Below are positions 25,993-34,359 of a stretch of DNA of 49,335 bases, piece after piece (positions within the stretch are counted from its first letter, which is position 1; each line of letters opens with the position of its first letter). The DNA lies in assembly GCA_013373595.1 (NCBI GenBank), contig JABXHO010000163.1, positions 1 to 49,335 on the forward strand. Direction: 5' to 3'. The stretch comes from Flavobacteriales bacterium. GTDB lineage: Bacteria; Bacteroidota; Bacteroidia; Flavobacteriales_D; Crocinitomicaceae. The notes under the pieces are model-generated. The model was not told where the DNA came from. It saw nothing but the letters and a program-made list of their open reading frames with translations, and searched no databases. A program made the position numbers and the translations under genes.

Positions 25993-27351
25993 TCATTCTT
26001 GTTTGATTTTATCTTCCCAATCTTCCAAAATTGAGGTAGTAATATTCTCATACTTATTTACTACACTTTGAAGTGTTTGTTTATGCAGATTTAATTCTGC
26101 AATTTTCCTTTGTTCTTCCTTTTCCGTAGCTATTTCTATATCACTATCGGTCTCAATATCGACTATTTTTTTATCCTTTTCACTAATTTTTTCAAACTCC
26201 ACTACTCGTTTTTCTCTAATTTTATTCAGTTTTATATCATATTCTGTGGGCTTACCCATAAGTTTCATCCACGTGGGCAATATTTCTAGTAGCAAAAAAA
26301 CGAGAAAGATGAACCAGCGAAGGAACTGGACACCGAAGTTTGGATGTGTAAGTAAAGTCATGAACTTTGTATCAAAGCCTTGAAGATTGGCTAAAAATTC
26401 CTGTCTTTCATCCGTTTTGTTTTCAATAGTAGCGTTATCCATTTCGATTTTGGTAGCTAAACTATCGATTACATTATCGCTTTGCCGTATTTTGTCGTTA
26501 AGACTTTGTTCGTAAATCAAACGTTCACTTTTAATAATTGAATCAAGCTGAGCTATCAAAATTTCCTTTTCTCTGTAATTGTTCTTCGCTTTCCGGTATT
26601 CATCATTTTTATCTAAGTAATTACGGTATTCCCTCGATTCTTTGATTAGTACTTCTTTTTGCGTTAATTCATCAAATTCTCTAGGTATGTTTCTCCACGC
26701 CCGATTTCGTGATAAATTTGCATCTTGTACTCTTTTTTTTAAACTTGGTAGATTTTGAATTTCGTTTTCATAATCTAGTTGAGCATCTCTGAAAGTTGTC
26801 GTCTCGGGATCTTGATTCTTTGCATCATTTAGACGATCCCTGTTTTCCTTAAAGTTTAGTTGCCTACTTTGTGTTCCCTCAATGTCAATAGCCTTTTTAA
26901 GGCTTTCTTGATAAGACATCCAAGTCTTATCTGAATTTTTTTGCATCTGGTCTTCGATTTGTTCTCGAAATAAATAGTGATCTAGAGGGCTTGACATGAA
27001 TAGGGCTAGAAGACTACCTAAAAATATTCGAGGAAAAAAGTACCTCCAGAATTTTGCTCTTGTGCTAATCCCGTTAATGTATACTTTGTCAATAGTTTGG
27101 ATCATCATTTGATCGATAGCATATACCAATAGCCCCCAAATAAGACCAAATAGGACCACTATTGCAATGTTTCCGCCAAAATCAAAGCCGGCAAATGCTC
27201 CACAGAATGCGGCAAAAAGGAAGGTCATTAGAAATAGCAACCCTTGTCGGGAGTAATATTTATATGATGTCGGGCAATCCTCAACAATCCATACTTCAAC
27301 TCCCGAAATTGACCACAATAACTTTTGAATTATATTGAAATTTTTATTCAT
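25993..27351 (-). CDS. DUF4407 membrane protein with long coiled coil
   Basis: 452 residues. Three membrane helices near the N-terminus (about 36-55, 61-80, 104-121), then a soluble coiled-coil region (about 130-315) rich in Glu/Lys/Asp/Asn, then a fourth helix (about 338-360) and a charged C-terminal helix (about 370-450). This layout and the N-terminal text (LLWSISGVEVWIVEDCPT) match DUF4407, a family I recognise but whose biochemistry is unknown. The membrane helices plus a long stalk suggest a sensor or effector at the inner membrane. The start overlaps the zinc-ribbon/Ig-like gene by 8 nt, so both are translated together. Last gene of the island operon. Confidence 0.85.
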   Translation of the reverse strand: MNKNFNIIQKLLWSISGVEVWIVEDCPTSYKYYSRQGLLFLMTFLFAAFCGAFAGFDFGGNIAIVVLFGLIWGLLVYAIDQMMIQTIDKVYINGISTRAKFWRYFFPRIFLGSLLALFMSSPLDHYLFREQIEDQMQKNSDKTWMSYQESLKKAIDIEGTQSRQLNFKENRDRLNDAKNQDPETTTFRDAQLDYENEIQNLPSLKKRVQDANLSRNRAWRNIPREFDELTQKEVLIKESREYRNYLDKNDEYRKAKNNYREKEILIAQLDSIIKSERLIYEQSLNDKIRQSDNVIDSLATKIEMDNATIENKTDERQEFLANLQGFDTKFMTLLTHPNFGVQFLRWFIFLVFLLLEILPTWMKLMGKPTEYDIKLNKIREKRVVEFEKISEKDKKIVDIETDSDIEIATEKEEQRKIAELNLHKQTLQSVVNKYENITTSILEDWEDKIKQE

Positions 27352-28795
27352 TTTTTGATCGATTGAAAATTTGAGAAGTTTTTTTGTTAATACCCTTCAA
27401 TTCTACCCTCAATACAGAAATAAGGCTCCCATAGCTCAATGAAAACAACTTGTTATACCATCGAGCATTTTTCAGCTGCCTCACAATAGAGTTGTTTTTA
27501 TGAGTAGTATTCAAATTTATTTCTGGTAAGGCAATTACTAATGATGGCATTGTGGGAAATGAAATATTATCCAATTTGGGCAAAGAGTGTATAATTACTG
27601 GACAGTCCTGTCGTTCTCTAGATACTTCATTTGAAACTTCTAAAGTATAGGTGGTCGTCTTGGTTGGCGATAATTCTATTTGGCTTAATCCTGATACATC
27701 TTCCTGTAATGGCAATAACACTATTTTAGTTGCATTTGCTGCACTCCAAGACAATAAAATTTTATCAGATTCAAGAATTCTATTTTTGTTCGACCGAAAA
27801 TGAATTATTCTAACTCGATCGACAATAAAGATATTGCACGTTTTACTTACAGGAGGTTGTAGGTCATTTAATGCGTAAACCGTTAATTCGCATATTACAG
27901 AACTTCTTGGAATAAATCGATGTTCATTTTTTTGTTGCGTATTTATTTCTTTATTATTGATAAATAAAGTTGAGCGTTTGCTATCTTTAGTCTTCCACGT
28001 CAGCAATACTTCCTCGTCTTTTCTTATGTGTGTTTCAGACGCATTGAACTCCAATATTTGTGGAGTTCTAACTGGTTGAATTTCTAGCGGCTTAGAAATG
28101 GCCTTATAATGTTCATTTTCAACGATTAACTGGAATTTTTGATAGCCTGAAATTTTTGTCTCGTATTCATTATTACTTATTGGGACTTCTTCACCATTTA
28201 TATATGCACGTGAATAATTAATAGCTTCCCATTGAATAAGGAACGGTTGATTCTCTTCTACAAATGGTACATTTATTGAAAAATCAATAATTTTCGCGGG
28301 TTTAACTTTTTGATAGATTGAAAAATTATCTTGGGTCGAATTGTCAATGAACCAATCGTTTATTTCAGTTAAATCTGAATTTTCAATTGAATCTATGTGT
28401 CCAAGTGAATAGGAAAAAGAATCAATGATATAATCGGCAACTTCTTTGAAAAGAAAGTTTTCAGTAGCAAAAAAATATTTGAGTGTTTCTATTTTTACCT
28501 TGCTATTACTCTTCGCTACATTGTTTAGCTTGTGATGTACGTTTTCCTTAGTTGCTAATAGGATCATCTTTCTGATTAGTTTGTTGCGTATGAGATCCAT
28601 TAGAATACCTTCTAATCTTGGAGTTTCTGAAAAAATAGTAGAGTCGAATGCCTCGACTATATCTTTTAGTGTCTCATGCGGTAATTTGTCGCTAGAAGGC
28701 GGAAACACAACAATTCCATTGCATCCTGAACACCTGGTAATTGCCTGATTATTTGAATGCAGACTAATAGAACAATATGAACATTCCACAGTCAT
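27344..28795 (-). CDS. Zinc-ribbon protein with three Ig-like modules
   Basis: 483 residues, no signal peptide. The N-terminus is a zinc ribbon (CSYC at 5-8 and CSGC at about 22-25). A helical region follows (about 35-155). Residues ~165-420 hold three tandem beta modules of about 80 residues, each starting I-x-x-F and containing the same W core: FLIQWEAINYSRAYINGEEV, VLLTWKTKDSKRSTLFINNK and ILLSWSAANATKIVLLPLQE. I recognise the modules as Ig-like but not the whole architecture. The C-terminal 70 residues are basic. The start overlaps the phosphatase gene by 32 nt. Probably a cytoplasmic scaffold or phosphorylation target in the TerY-type pathway (inference). Confidence 0.75.
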   Translation of the reverse strand: MTVECSYCSISLHSNNQAITRCSGCNGIVVFPPSSDKLPHETLKDIVEAFDSTIFSETPRLEGILMDLIRNKLIRKMILLATKENVHHKLNNVAKSNSKVKIETLKYFFATENFLFKEVADYIIDSFSYSLGHIDSIENSDLTEINDWFIDNSTQDNFSIYQKVKPAKIIDFSINVPFVEENQPFLIQWEAINYSRAYINGEEVPISNNEYETKISGYQKFQLIVENEHYKAISKPLEIQPVRTPQILEFNASETHIRKDEEVLLTWKTKDSKRSTLFINNKEINTQQKNEHRFIPRSSVICELTVYALNDLQPPVSKTCNIFIVDRVRIIHFRSNKNRILESDKILLSWSAANATKIVLLPLQEDVSGLSQIELSPTKTTTYTLEVSNEVSRERQDCPVIIHSLPKLDNISFPTMPSLVIALPEINLNTTHKNNSIVRQLKNARWYNKLFSLSYGSLISVLRVELKGINKKTSQIFNRSKNE

Positions 28796-30200
28796 TTATT
28801 CTGCTGTTAATTCCCCCACTGTTGTCCTCTGCCGGGCTGTTTTGGTCTGTCAACTCTTTCTGACATTCCTTATTCAATAAGTAATTAGCCCCCATTGTAA
28901 AAGCAACTCCCAGAAAAATACCAATGATGAGAAAGAAAAACTTATTGCTAAATAGAGTTCTCGTAGTGTTTTTGTTATTGTGCGATTCTGGTATTAAGTT
29001 AATTCCATCCACATTTAGCGCCCCTAAACTTTCTGTTTTTTCACTTACATTCGATGACGATTCAGACTGGTTTAATTTTTCTTCAACTGAAGAAAATATT
29101 CCCTTCTCGTTGGATAATTCAGCTTTCTCATTACGTTCTTTTTTTTTTTCAAGGTGAGAATTTGTTTTGGAAGCAAATTCTTCTTTATCTAGTTTTCGCT
29201 CTTCCACTGGGCCTTTCAAGTGAATTTCCGGTTGCTTATTTTGAATCGTTAAATTCTCATTTTCGGTTTTATTATTACTAGATTTCAAAATAGGCAGAAC
29301 CGTTGCTATTTTTTCGGTATCAATTATCCAGGAAATTGAAACATCATCTCCACTGCCATTTTTGCTCAAATCGGGCAATGACTCGCTTAGACTTGTTTTC
29401 GCTTTTTCTATCCCTAAATTTTCTATATCCTCTAATATTGAGGTATAATACTCTGCAAGTCTATTACCCCACGAATCATCAATTCCGTCTGTTCCAAGCA
29501 TAATTGCTAAGGGAAAGTCCCCTTTCCCAGAAAAAGAATATCGAAAACTTTTATATGCGTCGGAACCGCAAAGCGAAGTGGTAATATTTAAAAAGCACTC
29601 GGAATCCCATAGAATTGGTTCGTACCACCCATCATTTTTATTACAAGCCAAACATTTACCGTCACCGATTTGAAAACCAAACCAATAATCATTAGATTGC
29701 ACAAAAGCCAGCAACGTGGCTCCATAAGCCTTTACAATTTCATTATTCCCCAAGAGATCCGCTTCCTCCTTTGTTGGTGGGTGCTCAGTCCAATGAGTCT
29801 CTACTTTCAGCACCCATTCATTATATATGTACTGAAATAAATGTTCAAAAACGGGATCAATATCCTTTATTGAAGGAAGTATGATTTCGAAGTTCTCTAT
29901 GTCATTGTCCGAGCTTAATTGATTTGTTTTTTTTCTTACCGGCACTTTTGCCGACCTATCCTTCAATAACTCTGAAAGCCCAGATAAACCTTTAATTGCT
30001 TCTAAAGCTGTTTCACAAGCAAAGCGGGAACCAATATTACTTCGGCAATAGGTTTTGCCACCATGACCATCGCTAACTATACCGACGAATAATGAACCAT
30101 CTGGTGCGGAATGGCTCAACGAATAATCTTGACAGACTATTTCTTTGTTAATATGACTATACCCTATTTCGGTTTTGTTATAAGTTGATATATTCATCAT
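28764..30200 (-). CDS. PP2C-type Ser/Thr phosphatase with C-terminal membrane anchor
   Basis: About 478 residues from the ATG at 30200 (a second ATG at 30197; the frame from 30236 adds 12 unlikely residues). PP2C metal-site motifs are intact: VSDGHGG (42-48), IGDG (178-181), GTDGIDDSW (236-244) and SGDDVSISW (283-291), with CQDY at 23-26. A Ser/Lys/Glu-rich linker follows (about 300-420), then one membrane helix (about 420-442) and a short tail ending GMFILFY. It removes phosphate from Ser/Thr, presumably opposing the kinase two genes upstream. It lies 93 nt downstream of the VWA gene and overlaps the next gene by 32 nt. Confidence 0.9.
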   Translation of the reverse strand: MMNISTYNKTEIGYSHINKEIVCQDYSLSHSAPDGSLFVGIVSDGHGGKTYCRSNIGSRFACETALEAIKGLSGLSELLKDRSAKVPVRKKTNQLSSDNDIENFEIILPSIKDIDPVFEHLFQYIYNEWVLKVETHWTEHPPTKEEADLLGNNEIVKAYGATLLAFVQSNDYWFGFQIGDGKCLACNKNDGWYEPILWDSECFLNITTSLCGSDAYKSFRYSFSGKGDFPLAIMLGTDGIDDSWGNRLAEYYTSILEDIENLGIEKAKTSLSESLPDLSKNGSGDDVSISWIIDTEKIATVLPILKSSNNKTENENLTIQNKQPEIHLKGPVEERKLDKEEFASKTNSHLEKKKERNEKAELSNEKGIFSSVEEKLNQSESSSNVSEKTESLGALNVDGINLIPESHNNKNTTRTLFSNKFFFLIIGIFLGVAFTMGANYLLNKECQKELTDQNSPAEDNSGGINSRINDCGMFILFY

Positions 30201-30293
30201 GATTGTTTTTACGGTAACTCTTATAGCAAGCCACAAGCCATGGTTGTTTTACTCGATATTCGAATAGATGATTTATTGAAATGCGGAAGCCCA

Positions 30294-31037
30294 TTATTCC
30301 CAATCATCATCAAGCGCTTCTCCACCAGTTGCTGGAGTGATTTCTCCATCTTTAATTTCTTCTTGCATCTCATTACTTATCTCCTTTTCAATTTGTTCTT
30401 GCTTTGTTTCATTTGCAGTGTCAGTAGTTTTAGAAGCAACCGATGAGGACGTAACAGAAACACATCGAATAATTTTCTTCAATGCTTCGATATTATGAAC
30501 AGTGAAAACAGATTCTTTACTTCCTGTAAATTCTTCTAGAACGCTAAGATTAGCATCGTCACCTATTGCGATGGCAATCCTTACACCTGCTTTAAACCAA
30601 TTCTTTTCTCTTAAGTTCTTCAACGGTGTCTTATAGTTGTCAGTTGGCCCACCGTCAGAAAGTAGAATGAAAACAGGTGCAAATGCTCCGCTCGGACTTG
30701 ACATAAATCCATCCCCTTTTGTCGTTAGCTTACTTAATAATTCTGTACATGCCGCTCCAAAATCTGTCGCCCCATCTACTGATAACGTTCTCCATGAAAA
30801 ATTTTCTGCTGGTATAGGACTTGAATATGACCATTTGACGCCTGAAGAGAATTGCAAAACTGCAATTTCGACTATTGCGTCATTATTGTCTTTTGAAATT
30901 TCCCCGAGCATTGGAATTACTTCTTCTACGGCGTTATTTAACGCTCCGATTTTTGCACCTTCCATGCTGTAAGATGTGTCGACAACAAAAAATAGTACTA
31001 ACTTTTTTGCTGGCAATGGGTCGTTTTTTATTGGCAT
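30294..31037 (-). CDS. TerY-like VWA-domain protein
   Basis: 247 residues. A von Willebrand factor A domain fills residues 10-195 with a complete metal-ion-dependent adhesion site: D20-T-S22-Y-S24, T91 in GATDFG and D128 in LLSDGGPTD. It matches TerY-type proteins, which bind a divalent metal and partner proteins in tellurite/stress-response systems. The last 50 residues are Thr/Glu-rich, ending with an acidic tail EALDDDWE. No signal peptide, so cytoplasmic. It lies between the kinase (35-nt gap) and the phosphatase, the usual order of a TerY-phosphorylation triad. Confidence 0.9.
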   Translation of the reverse strand: MPIKNDPLPAKKLVLFFVVDTSYSMEGAKIGALNNAVEEVIPMLGEISKDNNDAIVEIAVLQFSSGVKWSYSSPIPAENFSWRTLSVDGATDFGAACTELLSKLTTKGDGFMSSPSGAFAPVFILLSDGGPTDNYKTPLKNLREKNWFKAGVRIAIAIGDDANLSVLEEFTGSKESVFTVHNIEALKKIIRCVSVTSSSVASKTTDTANETKQEQIEKEISNEMQEEIKDGEITPATGGEALDDDWE

Positions 31038-31072
31038 AAATAATTGTTTTAAATTGTTAACCTTATTTGAAT

Positions 31073-32344
31073 TTATATGACGATTGCTGTTGTTTCATTT
31101 GATAGAGAGATCTTTTTCCCTTTCTCTAAAATGCATACATCGCTATTTTTTATGATATCTATTTTTCCAATACTTTCAATTGACCAATCTGCATTTGAAA
31201 TATTTTTCAACCCTATTTGACCAGATTTTTTATTCACCACTACTTTACCTATTTGTTTTAGAAAATTCCCAGCACTTGATATATTTGATGCGTAGAGAAA
31301 TTTACCTGCTTTAATTGGGATTTTCTTACCTTTTATTTCTAAGCCAAATTGAATATTCAAAGAACTCTTGCAGAAATAACAACCTTCTTTTCTCGCAAAA
31401 GTTTCCTCTCCACAACTGCAACGCACCAATAAATCGCGAGCGCGAGATAAAATGTTAACCCATTCTGTTTCTCGGATCCTATTTTCAGGGTTTTGAATAG
31501 ATTCCTTACTAAATGCGTCTATAAAAGCATTGTTTACATTTTTCGGATAAAGGTTCCACCAATTTAGTACGTTGGTATGAATGTTCTTTACTGGACGATT
31601 CGTGCTGTTTTCGGGGTCACAAATAAACACGGCATTTCGTCCGTAAACTTCCTTTTCTACTTTTGGAGTAAAACATGGATAACTTACTGCATTAGCACCT
31701 TCAAGAGGGTGATTACCATACAGTAACAAAAATAAAACGATGGACAGGGAAAAATAATCTGTTCGCTTATTGGCAGGACTATTCCCTTCAACGATTTCCG
31801 GAGCTTTAAATCGCATCATTCCCCCCATATTTGAAGATCCCAATGGACTTACATTGTCACAATCACAAATTAGAACTTCTCCATTTTTAGGGTTTATAAA
31901 AAAACCACCATCATTTAAATCATAAAAAACTAACCCGCTGGCGTGTAATTTTTTTAGAGCAATACATATTTTTATCGCAACCGTAATTTTGGTGAGAATT
32001 GGATTGTCAAATTTATTAAAATCGACAATTTGTTTCCCTTTCATAATGTCTTCATATTCTGGTGGACGCAGCTTCATTAAGTACCCAAAATACCCCTCTT
32101 TTTTTTGAGTCAGCATTTGAGGCCAAATGTAGTCGTGAGAAGGGCTGCCAATTTCAATGAGCTGTTTAATGTTATTATACATCCATTTGTCGGGAGACTT
32201 GTACCATTTCAGAGCATATTTATGACCAGATGCGTCCTTTACTTCATATACGCATCCTTGACCACCCTCTCCCAGTTGTTTTAATACGGTCATATTTACG
32301 CCAGATTGTAATTTGATATTTTCACCATTTTTTAATTTTGCCAT
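31073..32344 (-). CDS. Protein kinase with zinc ribbon, TerY-associated
   Basis: 423 residues. Kinase domain (about 10-310): glycine loop GEGGQG (25-30), ATP-binding K46 in YALKWYK, catalytic-loop D142 with N144 in FYDLNDGGFFIN (the usual HRD is FYD), metal-binding DCD (161-163) in place of DFG, and APE (181-183). All key acidic residues are present, so it should be active on Ser/Thr. A zinc ribbon follows (C309, C311, C322, C325). The final 90 residues form a beta domain with an FHA-like feel that could bind phosphothreonine; that is only a guess. This kinase-plus-zinc-ribbon form is the one described for TerY-P triads. Confidence 0.9.
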   Translation of the reverse strand: MAKLKNGENIKLQSGVNMTVLKQLGEGGQGCVYEVKDASGHKYALKWYKSPDKWMYNNIKQLIEIGSPSHDYIWPQMLTQKKEGYFGYLMKLRPPEYEDIMKGKQIVDFNKFDNPILTKITVAIKICIALKKLHASGLVFYDLNDGGFFINPKNGEVLICDCDNVSPLGSSNMGGMMRFKAPEIVEGNSPANKRTDYFSLSIVLFLLLYGNHPLEGANAVSYPCFTPKVEKEVYGRNAVFICDPENSTNRPVKNIHTNVLNWWNLYPKNVNNAFIDAFSKESIQNPENRIRETEWVNILSRARDLLVRCSCGEETFARKEGCYFCKSSLNIQFGLEIKGKKIPIKAGKFLYASNISSAGNFLKQIGKVVVNKKSGQIGLKNISNADWSIESIGKIDIIKNSDVCILEKGKKISLSNETTAIVI

Positions 32345-32385
32345 TTTATTTCAGTTTAGAACTAGTCGAGTATGTCTTTTTGCTT

Positions 32386-32922
32386 TCAAATCGATTCTAT
32401 TCGCGCAGCCCAATCATAAACGTCATTAATTATTTTCCGCTTGTGTTTTTCAGTTCCATTTTCGAGAAAAATAAGATAGAAATTGGGCTTTTTTAAACTT
32501 GTTGTTTCGATTCTCAATTTCAATGTTTTTATTTTGTTAATCTGCCTCTCTTTTGCAATGTGTACTGAAGCTTCAGCAGATGATTCACTCTTAAGTGATT
32601 TTAGTAATAAAAATTTACCCCAAGTTTTAACAAAGTCCTTTTTATGATAGGTATCTTGGTCAACTAGTATTTCTGTTTTTCGTACTCTGGATTTTACCAG
32701 ATAAAAAGGCTTGTTTTCTTTTTCAATAACACAAATAATTCTTTGATTAAAATCAATTGCTATTGCACCACTATTATTTGCCAAAATTTGGTACAATTCT
32801 GGTTGAAAATTATTTTTGCTTCTCATCAAGCTAAGTACTTTTTTGACGTACTTTTCCGATTGGCTTTTTTTGTAAATGAAATATCCAGTGGTAATGACTA
32901 TTATGATTATAATACCTATCAT
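32386..32922 (-). CDS. Hypothetical membrane-anchored protein, first gene of the TerY-P operon
   Basis: 178 residues. One N-terminal membrane helix (IGIIIIIVITTGYFIYKK, residues 2-19) leaves the rest in the cytoplasm by the positive-inside rule (KKSQSEK). The soluble part is an alpha/beta domain with GAIAIDFNQRIICVIEKEN and two Lys-rich strands; I do not recognise the family. It precedes the kinase gene by 41 nt in the same direction, and a 14-bp palindrome lies 19 nt upstream of its ATG. It may be the membrane sensor or anchor of the system (inference). Confidence 0.75.
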   Translation of the reverse strand: MIGIIIIIVITTGYFIYKKSQSEKYVKKVLSLMRSKNNFQPELYQILANNSGAIAIDFNQRIICVIEKENKPFYLVKSRVRKTEILVDQDTYHKKDFVKTWGKFLLLKSLKSESSAEASVHIAKERQINKIKTLKLRIETTSLKKPNFYLIFLENGTEKHKRKIINDVYDWAARIESI

Positions 32923-33548
32923 TTATTACAGACTTCGAAAAATAACATGTTATTTAATTCAATTTCTAAAAGCGTTTTCTATTTATTCTTTTTTGTAAAT
33001 CGTTCACTTCTATGATCGATCGGGATTCATAAAAGCACTTTTTGTAGCTAAATTATGTGGGAGTGGTGGTGTATGTTTTGAATATGTTTATTATTGGTTG
33101 CCTCACGTCATACTCTATTCAAATAGACAGCGCATAAACCAATATTCGTCAATCCAAAATTATAACTCTAAATAAGTTATCGGAAATATTTTCTACTATT
33201 TCCAATAATAGGGTTATTGGAAGAAAGGTGTATGCCAAATAATTTGATGAGTTTTCTCATATTGAATAGTTTAGAAACGAAATTTACGAATTTCAAAAAA
33301 TTAAACGACTGCGGAAACTACGAATAGTTGGTTCGGGATCCCGAAGTTTCTGTTGGGTGTACAGCTGTACCTAAATTACTTTGTACGATCCGATGAGACT
33401 CGAAAGAATTAAATTATTGTCAATAATAACCTGCTTTAAGGATTAGAAATTGTATCTAAATGAGATTCATTCACATTCGGAGGAGCTGTTCATAGTTATT
33501 ATTATTCAATATGTAAGATTGGCTTTGAGAAAAACAAAGCGAACAAAA
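32923..33548. other. 626-bp non-coding, palindrome-rich stretch upstream of the TerY-P operon
   Basis: I find no convincing gene in either direction. The DNA is very AT-rich and contains a series of perfect inverted repeats: 32941-32954, 33182-33203, 33200-33222, 33247-33260, 33279-33294, 33332-33345 and 33359-33370. It should hold the operon promoter and may encode a structured RNA. Confidence 0.6.
32941..32954. promoter_or_regulatory. 14-bp operator-like palindrome upstream of the TerY-P operon
   Basis: AATAACATGTTATT is a perfect palindrome centred about 25 bp before the ATG at 32922. On the minus strand it is followed by TATTTTTC, a weak -7-like element. A repressor or activator site here could control the whole operon. 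Inferred. Confidence 0.5.
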
Positions 33549-33914
33549 TTAATTTAGTAGTCTAGGTCTGTCTCCCCTTACTAAAAAAACTCCCCAATCT
33601 CCTAGGCCAAGAATTCGGACGATGGTAAAAATTGCGCTAGAGATTTTGCGCAAAACAACTTTCCAAAACGAATTCTTTTTTCGCTCGATAGTATCTTGGA
33701 TCTCAGTGAAGTGATCTTGAACCTTATCTATTCTAGGCAGGAATGGTGAGATTGAATTTTTCTGCATTAGCGCATGGGTATAAATTTGCTCAAGAAGTGC
33801 ATAGCATTTATCCAATTCTTTTTTGGAATTTTTAGGGCTTTCGATTCTAGAATCATATCGTAACTTACTTACTTTAGTTTCCAATCGAATTATCCAAGAG
33901 TTTAATCCACTCAT
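33549..33914 (-). CDS. Hypothetical helical protein with a C-terminal membrane segment
   Basis: 121 residues. Mostly amphipathic helix (IRLETKVSKLRYDSRI, KELDKCYALLEQIYTHALMQ) followed by a hydrophobic segment near residues 90-108 (ISSAIFTIVRILGLGDWGVF) and a basic tail. It may be a peripheral or tail-anchored membrane protein. It lies just inside the tRNA-side edge of the island, downstream of a short frame at 34154. AT-rich like the other island genes. Family not recognised; a decayed gene cannot be excluded. Confidence 0.55.
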   Translation of the reverse strand: MSGLNSWIIRLETKVSKLRYDSRIESPKNSKKELDKCYALLEQIYTHALMQKNSISPFLPRIDKVQDHFTEIQDTIERKKNSFWKVVLRKISSAIFTIVRILGLGDWGVFLVRGDRPRLLN

Positions 33915-33938
33915 TATTTCTGGTCTTGAAATTATTGT

Positions 33939-34154
33939 TTAAGTATGCAGTAATTTACGATATTTCTCTTGGTTTTTTGACTCAAAAGTGTTAGTAATTT
34001 TAGTCTATGAGTTGTTTTCACTATCTTTTGCCTCAATTGACCACAGAAATTTGAGATGCTCCTCATTGAAAAGACTATTTTCCAATAGATTGTACTTAGT
34101 TTGTATTGTAAGATTTTTTTTTCGAGCATTTCCACTTAGTTTCGGACTCCCCAT
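33939..34154 (-). pseudogene. Small ORF (49 codons) with an in-frame stop and coding-like extension
   Basis: From ATG 34154, preceded by the Shine-Dalgarno-like AGGAG about 11 nt upstream, 49 codons read MGSPKLSGNARKKNLTIQTK and so on to a TAG at 34007-34005. The same frame then continues for 21 hydrophilic codons (TKITNTFESKNQEKYRKLLH) to TAA at 33941-33939. Either a genuine 49-residue protein or a 71-codon gene broken by a nonsense change. It is too short for firm judgement. Confidence 0.45.
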
Positions 34155-34309
34155 CTTTTCTAGCTCCTAGCCAAATTGAGCATTTCAAACATACCAAAAT
34201 GCTCAAATTCGGATTTGACAAAGGCATAAACCCTTCGTATCTTGAATAAGGTTAAAGCAGGACGTTAAATAAAACAATCTAGAATGTAAAATACAGGATC
34301 ACATATTTC

Positions 34310-34346
34310 ACATTAAAAAACAAAACCCTCGATTTCTCGAAGGTTT
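34310..34346 (-). terminator. Terminator of the tRNA-Arg gene
   Basis: On the minus strand AACCTTCGA (34345-34337) pairs with TCGAGGGTT (34332-34324) around a 4-nt loop, followed by a T-rich tract (A run at 34313-34320 on the plus strand). Confidence 0.75.
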
Positions 34347-34359
34347 CATTCCTTTTTAG

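Noticed and set aside
32923-33548. CRISPR array or retron in the palindrome-rich stretch
   Set aside because: The inverted repeats are all different in sequence with no regular repeat-spacer period, and no cas or reverse transcriptase gene is nearby.
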